A stretch of DNA of 64,000 nucleotides from contig CANQRF010000003.1 in the NCBI GenBank assembly GCA_947626195.1, positions 108,034 through 172,033 of the forward strand. The letters are read 5' to 3'. A program made the translations under genes and the position numbers. Positions 58,967 through 64,000 of the stretch are shown here, piece after piece. How positions within the stretch are numbered: the stretch's first letter is position 1; every line of letters starts with the position of its first letter. Source of the DNA: an uncultured Eggerthellaceae bacterium. GTDB lineage: Bacteria; Actinomycetota; Coriobacteriia; Coriobacteriales; Eggerthellaceae. Below the pieces are notes generated by a model that saw only the letters and a list, made by a program, of their open reading frames with translations, ran no database searches and had not been told where the DNA came from.

Positions 58967-61900
58967 TTAGCCGAAGAATAACCGCTTGGTGAGGAAGGTG
59001 CTCGTGACGGCGAAGGGGCTCTCCACGTTGATGCCGCTGCGTAAGGCATAATCGTGATCGAGATACATGGTCGCAAACGTGAATTTCACGTTTTGCACTG
59101 CGCCCTGAGGTGCGCTCTGCGAAGGATACTGCCACGTGTTCGGGCTCTCCCCCACAACGTTTATGGGCACGAGCTCCACGCTGTTTGCCCAGTAGTCCCT
59201 CGTCCCCGCGGGACTATCGGCGGTCGCAGGCTCATACGTTACGTTTTGGGGAGGCTGACCAGTAAGACCGTAGATCGTCATGCCGCCGACGGCCGGCGTC
59301 TCATCGTCATTCAAGGCGCTGCTATAGAGCAGATACGAGTTCTGCTGCTCCACCGTGCCACCGCCCATGCGACCGCAGAAGACGTAATACAGATCCGGGA
59401 CACTCTCGCCTGGCACCTGATCGCCATTGGCGCTGTTCCAGCCCCCATTACCATTGCTGTAATAGCGATTGAGATCCTTGTCGACGACGGCAAGGGTCGT
59501 ATTGTCGGAGTTCAGAAGAAGGCCCGCATTGTTCGCCTGAACGCTCAATGTCGAGACAGCCTGACACCAAAGCCCACTTGCCTGGTCATAAAGCACCACC
59601 GTGGCGTCACGGTAGCCTGTCGCGCCCGCGACGAAGACCTGATAGGAGTATTCGGTATCAAGCGTCTTGTCTTCTTGGGAGCTCGGCTCGTATTCCGTGA
59701 AGGTGAGCGGCGCAGCCTCACCATTCTCAGCCCATTTTGCATCCTCAGGGTTGACCACGAGCTTGGTCATAAGCAGCTTGGTGTCTGCGATATAGAGCTT
59801 GCCGTTGTTGCCGAGGTAGACGTTGATCTCGTTGTTGAACTGCGACTTGTCACTCACGGTGCCCGAGCCTGAGCCCGAGGACGCCGTCGGGTAGAAGTAG
59901 TCGTTTGCTGTTAGGGTGGTGTTTGGATTCTTTGGTTGCTGGTTGTTCTCCATGTTGCCCGTGCGCAGGCCATTGACTCTCGTGGCGATGACCCAGTTGC
60001 CGCCCGACGGATTTATCGGATTTCCCTCCGCGTCAGTAACATCGAGGATATTCTGAACCTCACCTGTCTGCATGTTGTACCAGCAGAGGTATTTTCCCTC
60101 TTTATCGGTTCCGACGTCGGTGTTTATGTTCGCGCCGAACTGAGAGCCCGTGCGAAGCAGCGCCATCTGAACGAAACGGCCGCCGCCATTCGCACTCGGC
60201 AGGTAGTATTCGATGACGATGTAGTACAAGCCGTTCGCGATCAAACTATTTAAATCGTTCACAGCGTTATACGTCTTGCCGTCGACTTTCAACTGCATAC
60301 CGCCTTCAAGAACGGTGCTGTCGTCTCCGTTTAAGATACGTTCAGATGGCGGCGTTTCATCGCCGCCGCTACCGCCTCCGCCATCATCGCCAGCGCCTCC
60401 GCCCTCAGCGGTCGATGGCACCTCGTACAGCGGCAGGTTCTTCTGGAACACGTAGTAGCGATTATCCGCTGCCGGCGAGAAGGTCATGGCGGGAACGCCG
60501 CTGTCGAGCGTCGCATCATTGTTCTGGTCGAACCAGTTGGAGATGAAGTAGAGGCGGTTGTAGCGGTCATTGGAGCCGTCGCCCCTCGTTTCGGTGTGAG
60601 TTTGCACGTACTCCACGTCGAGGGCGCCTACGTTGACGTTTCCGGACGGATAGAGCACCGCATCTTCCACGCCCACCGAGTAGAACAGCCGGCAGGGCGT
60701 TGACTGTGCATAGTAGTAGCTCTGGTTCTGAGCGACGGCCTCCGCGTCGATGTATTGGGCGGTCACAAGCGTGTCGCCGTTCAGAAGCGAGCCTTGCGCC
60801 GTCGTATCTGTACTTGTCGTGCCGGACGCGCCTCCTGTGATCCACGTAAGGTTGTTGCCGAGCGCCGTCGCGGGCACAACTTCATATTCCAAGCCTGCGG
60901 GAAGACCGAAGAAGGTGATGGAATCACCGGAGTTTAAGATGAAGGAGGGCGTGACCCCGTTGCTCAGGGTCATCTTGCCCGCCCTGCCCGTACTATTGAT
61001 GTAGTTCACCGTGCTCGGCAGGCTCTCAACCGTGCCCTTCTTGAAGGCAACGGTGAAGGGATAGGTCTTATCGATGGGCACGATATTGTCAGCCGTGACC
61101 TGTTCCGACGTGTCAACGACGCGGTTCTGCACCGTAAGACTCGCGTTGTCCGATGCGAGAGGATCGCTGTTCGCAGGCAGGCAGGTCGCCGTCACCGACG
61201 TGCTAGCAATCGTTGTGCCCTGAAGGGCGGAACTCGCCTGCACAGGGCTTGTCGGCGCCAGCCCGTCACCCGTCCAGATGATATCGTTCGCTTTGGCGTC
61301 GGTCGCCTTCACCGTCCACGTCACGCCGCTCGGCACGTTCGTCACCACAAGAGACTGGTTGCCGGTGAGCGTTTTTTCGATGGTAGCCGTCGAGCTCGCG
61401 CCACCGCTCGTGATATCGACGGTTCCCGGAACGGCGGTGATCGTGCTGCCCGTCCCCTCGGTCGAGTTGTTGATGATGAGGTAGTTCAGCCCGTTGTTGG
61501 GATGGTCTCCGTGAATGCCCGCCAGAAAGCTCAGCGGCTTTCCCGTGAAGGTGATCTCGTAAGTGTGCTCCGTCTGCTCACCCTCGCCCGCCTGCCACTG
61601 GATGAGCTCGAAATTATCGTTCTCGCCGCCTAAATTGGTGAGGTACTCGAGCGTGTTGCCCGCGGTATCGACCGTCAGATCAACCAGCTGAAGCGGAATG
61701 GCGGCCGAGGGAAGGTTGAAGTAGAGCGCCTGGTCATAGCCGGTGTCCTTCGCAAGCTCTCCCCCAGAGACGAAATCTCCGTTATCCTCCACCCACACGC
61801 GGAAGTCGCCGATGCGATAGGCGCCGATCGGCGGATCTTTCCCTGCGGCCACATCGGCATTGATTTTTTCCTGCGTGGGATTCGTTATCACATAGCCGAG

Positions 61901-63931
61901 GCCTTTCTCATTTTCCTCCCATTTAATGCCCTGAGCGGCGGCGGACTCGGCATAGGCAGGGTTCATGAGCCAGAGGTTGCGCTCGGCAGAAGCATCCTGG
62001 GTGCTTCCTTGTCCTTGAGAGCCGCCGAAATAGTAGCGATCGTCTGAGGCGTCACCGCTCGCGCCACCGCTCGTGTTGTAGGTCTGCGACTGCTGCACCC
62101 AGTCGAAGCGGTACATCGTGTAGACCGTGTTCTTCTGGATGTCGGTGAGACCGCCGACGCCATCCGACCCCTTGAGGGTGGAGACGAACTGCTGGGTCGT
62201 GGCGTAGTCGAAGCGATAGACCCAGCCGGCCTCCCAAGCCGCTTGGGCGGAGCCGCAGCCTTCCGGCAGACTTTCGCTATAGGTGACCCCGCCGTTATCC
62301 CCTTCGACGGGATCGCCCTTATACCAGCCCGACTTGAACGTCCCGCCCGAAGCTGACGAGCCGCTCGACCCGCCGTTCGACATGTACAGGTCGTTCCACT
62401 GGTAGTCGTAGACGCCCGTGCGCACAAGGCCGTACATCTTGCCGAGGTGCACCATCTGGAGGTCCGCCGCGATGGGCGTCGCGCCCTCGGGCTGCTTCTC
62501 GGTCATGCCGCTCGTGTAGGGGTTCTTGACCTCCATGTACTTGCCGACAGGGTCGAAGTAGGTCACCGAGTCCGTTACGCCGGCGGCGTTCATGCCGGCC
62601 ACGGGGTCGAAGACCTGCCCCTGGATGAGGGCGATGATCTGCTGGAAGATGCCACCAAGACTGTCGAAGTCCGTGGTCCCATAATATTGCTTCACGTAAT
62701 TGAGGTTTTCGTCAAGATCGGCGGGGGTTATCGCGTCTACCTCTACCTCACTGGAATTCACCTTGATGCTGTGTGTACCAAGGTCTTTTGTGCTGGCGGA
62801 TAATGATACGTTGATGGAGTTCGGCCCGGCGGTATATTTACTGTAAGTCTGAGTTACCGAAGAGTTCCCTTTGAATGTAGTGTACAGGTTATAGGCCCCG
62901 TTGATAAACGTCTGGTATGGCCAGCCAGTTACGGGGCCGCCAGTTTCGTTGTAGGATTCTCCACCTTGTCCTTCTGGCTCACTTGGTTTAGCAGTAGGAT
63001 CTTTTTTAAAGTACTCGCCCGGATCAAGGATGCCACGAATTTTTGCCGCGTTATAGGGCTTTGAGGTAACTTGGTCCTCGATTGGCGTCGCACTCGCATA
63101 GACGGAGTAACAGGGGAACTCGATAGCCTGGCTGGTGGATGCGCCTTTGTTATAATGCTTTTCCACCAAATTCTTATAGTAATCCGCCGTCATCAGTGTC
63201 TGGAAGATGATCGCCACGGCACTGCCATCAAAAGTCTTGCCCGCATCAGCGCCATTAGACGGGGTATAGCTCCCCATTTGGCTGGCGTTGTATTCATTGT
63301 TTCCCGAAGCAGCAACGGTGCTGTTATAGGCGAGATCGTATTGCCAGTTCACATTGTTCCAGTTGCTGAGAGATTTCTGCCATGGTTGCGGATTCTCCGC
63401 TGCATTAGTAGTCTGAATCCAAGCGAGGTCGGTCGATTCGCCGTCGGTGAAGTGGATGAGAGCCGGCTGCCTGCTGACCGTCATCCCCTCGGTCTCGGTT
63501 GTCACCTCATCCTCGGCGAGCAAGAGCCCCATGCCCAAAGCCAATCCCGCCTGTGAGTTAGTGATATGCCCAACACAATAGGGACCTTGGGAAGTGCCTG
63601 CTTCTCCTTTACCATATTCAGCATACGCCGTTGGCCAGGCATAGTTCCCCTGCCCATCTTGGGACAAAGTGGTTCCGTCCCCGGTCGTTACTCCGCCCGT
63701 GCCTTCCAAAGTGTGGTTGCCCGTACCATCTTTTCCATGCACGGTGTTACTAGTAGGGCCGCCGTTGCTTATCCAATACTCCAAGTTCTTCTCTTCCGAT
63801 CCCGTTGTAGGTTGTGGTACCGTTGTGACGTCTGCTTTCACGTTGAATGTCACGCCCTGTGGGCCACTGCCGTATGTCTGAAGCCACGACGCGGCTAGCT
63901 CGCATTTCGAATATCGCCCAAGTGGAATCAT
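58967..63931 (-). CDS. surface protein, proximal part of a split gene (VWA-like region and beta-rich repeats)
   Basis: The 1654-residue frame lacks a signal peptide. Near residue 150 it has QPALIHFTDGES, resembling the distal half of a von Willebrand A domain, while the DxSxS metal motif expected before it is absent. Long beta-rich, Asn/Gly/Thr-rich regions follow, including VDLTVDTAGNTLEYLTN and a GGGAGDDGGGGSGGDE linker. The frame ends at TAA 58967-58969. The 13 codons after the stop (KTNDGTEEPQVNE) run in frame into the distal part. The start ATG abuts a hairpin at the window edge, so the natural 5' end (signal peptide and start of the VWA domain) is missing, probably through insertion or deletion. 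Confidence 0.82.
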   Translation of the reverse strand: MIPLGRYSKCELAASWLQTYGSGPQGVTFNVKADVTTVPQPTTGSEEKNLEYWISNGGPTSNTVHGKDGTGNHTLEGTGGVTTGDGTTLSQDGQGNYAWPTAYAEYGKGEAGTSQGPYCVGHITNSQAGLALGMGLLLAEDEVTTETEGMTVSRQPALIHFTDGESTDLAWIQTTNAAENPQPWQKSLSNWNNVNWQYDLAYNSTVAASGNNEYNASQMGSYTPSNGADAGKTFDGSAVAIIFQTLMTADYYKNLVEKHYNKGASTSQAIEFPCYSVYASATPIEDQVTSKPYNAAKIRGILDPGEYFKKDPTAKPSEPEGQGGESYNETGGPVTGWPYQTFINGAYNLYTTFKGNSSVTQTYSKYTAGPNSINVSLSASTKDLGTHSIKVNSSEVEVDAITPADLDENLNYVKQYYGTTDFDSLGGIFQQIIALIQGQVFDPVAGMNAAGVTDSVTYFDPVGKYMEVKNPYTSGMTEKQPEGATPIAADLQMVHLGKMYGLVRTGVYDYQWNDLYMSNGGSSGSSASGGTFKSGWYKGDPVEGDNGGVTYSESLPEGCGSAQAAWEAGWVYRFDYATTQQFVSTLKGSDGVGGLTDIQKNTVYTMYRFDWVQQSQTYNTSGGASGDASDDRYYFGGSQGQGSTQDASAERNLWLMNPAYAESAAAQGIKWEENEKGLGYVITNPTQEKINADVAAGKDPPIGAYRIGDFRVWVEDNGDFVSGGELAKDTGYDQALYFNLPSAAIPLQLVDLTVDTAGNTLEYLTNLGGENDNFELIQWQAGEGEQTEHTYEITFTGKPLSFLAGIHGDHPNNGLNYLIINNSTEGTGSTITAVPGTVDITSGGASSTATIEKTLTGNQSLVVTNVPSGVTWTVKATDAKANDIIWTGDGLAPTSPVQASSALQGTTIASTSVTATCLPANSDPLASDNASLTVQNRVVDTSEQVTADNIVPIDKTYPFTVAFKKGTVESLPSTVNYINSTGRAGKMTLSNGVTPSFILNSGDSITFFGLPAGLEYEVVPATALGNNLTWITGGASGTTSTDTTAQGSLLNGDTLVTAQYIDAEAVAQNQSYYYAQSTPCRLFYSVGVEDAVLYPSGNVNVGALDVEYVQTHTETRGDGSNDRYNRLYFISNWFDQNNDATLDSGVPAMTFSPAADNRYYVFQKNLPLYEVPSTAEGGGAGDDGGGGSGGDETPPSERILNGDDSTVLEGGMQLKVDGKTYNAVNDLNSLIANGLYYIVIEYYLPSANGGGRFVQMALLRTGSQFGANINTDVGTDKEGKYLCWYNMQTGEVQNILDVTDAEGNPINPSGGNWVIATRVNGLRTGNMENNQQPKNPNTTLTANDYFYPTASSGSGSGTVSDKSQFNNEINVYLGNNGKLYIADTKLLMTKLVVNPEDAKWAENGEAAPLTFTEYEPSSQEDKTLDTEYSYQVFVAGATGYRDATVVLYDQASGLWCQAVSTLSVQANNAGLLLNSDNTTLAVVDKDLNRYYSNGNGGWNSANGDQVPGESVPDLYYVFCGRMGGGTVEQQNSYLLYSSALNDDETPAVGGMTIYGLTGQPPQNVTYEPATADSPAGTRDYWANSVELVPINVVGESPNTWQYPSQSAPQGAVQNVKFTFATMYLDHDYALRSGINVESPFAVTSTFLTKRLFFG

Positions 63932-63932
63932 G

Positions 63933-63955
63933 AACCACCCTTCAAAAGGGTGGTT
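63933..63955. mobile_element. hairpin resembling an IS200/IS605-type end
   Basis: AACCACCCTT-CAA-AAGGGTGGTT is a perfect 10-bp stem with a 3-base loop directly beside the start of the truncated surface gene. Short subterminal hairpins with AACCACC/GGTGGTT stems are common at IS200/IS605-family ends; this identification is from memory and position. A second small hairpin (GGGG-TATAA-CCCC, 63963-63975) follows. The body of any element would lie beyond the right edge. Confidence 0.35.
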
Positions 63956-64000
63956 TGCTCTGGGGGTATAACCCCAAGGAAGACCGGCAGCGTCTCAAGG

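Noticed and set aside
58967..58969. Recoding of TAA as an amino acid in the surface gene
   Set aside because: TAA recoding is not known in this group and no other gene in the window contains an internal TAA; a point mutation or sequence error is simpler.

Overview
The window is about 58-60% G+C and reads as a chromosomal segment of a gut Coriobacteriia, most likely family Eggerthellaceae (Slackia/Eggerthella/Gordonibacter-like). This assignment is an inference. It rests on several Tat-exported molybdopterin and flavin reductases with NrfD/TorD partners, a periplasmic nitrate reductase operon, a flavin reductase divergent from a membrane-bound LuxR regulator, and large FctA-type surface proteins. 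No rRNA, tRNA or CRISPR array was recognised.

Layout. 1-7.2 kb: a partial 2-hydroxyacyl-CoA dehydratase activator behind a TetR regulator that carries paired palindromes, an ABC exporter, a MATE exporter with a near-leaderless promoter, a DUF488 protein and a membrane-anchored hypothetical. 7.2-8.8 kb: an AlbA_2/RecG-like regulator preceded by seven GGCGCGATT units. 9-16 kb: an A+T-rich respiratory operon (Mo catalytic subunit, 4Fe-4S subunit, TorD chaperone, NrfD anchor) divergent from a GntR (YtrA-like)-slipin pair, with AGTGTA/TACACT half-sites between them. 15.8-28 kb: mostly housekeeping and transport genes (BASS transporter with HMA protein, M16C peptidase, spermidine-synthase-like protein, CorA, double hotdog protein, DUF4405 protein, alpha-galactosidase, patatin). 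28-32.4 kb: a Tat-exported OYE-type flavin reductase divergent from a membrane LuxR regulator.

32.5-43 kb is an accessory and decay zone: a RelE-type TA pair, a serine recombinase, a wall-anchored subtilase with a three-copy palindromic element in its leader, a lactate permease, a NeuD-like acyltransferase frameshifted in a G9 tract, a 5'-truncated glutathione peroxidase, a hipA remnant, an N-terminally shortened AlbA_2 protein, and a hipBA-fic cluster. 43-53 kb: LysR with a cytoplasmic molybdoenzyme and its ferredoxin subunit, then a nap operon (G-A-B-D-H-multiheme cytochrome) feeding quinol electrons to periplasmic nitrate, then a 3' fragment of another molybdoenzyme cut at a short palindromic element. 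53.3-55.5 kb: a DUF4143 ATPase preceded by 23-bp tandem repeats, and a Phd/ParE-type TA pair. 55.6-64 kb: a giant FctA-repeat surface protein split by one in-frame TAA and apparently lacking its own 5' end.

The most notable non-coding signals are: nine copies of a 29-bp palindrome-ended element (one inside a coding tail, one supplying a toxin stop codon, one at a gene breakpoint, three able to form alternative hairpins before a protease gene); two unrelated-looking loci with 23-bp-period repeats that share a GGCCAA core; the G9 tract; and the AlbA_2 iteron-like array.
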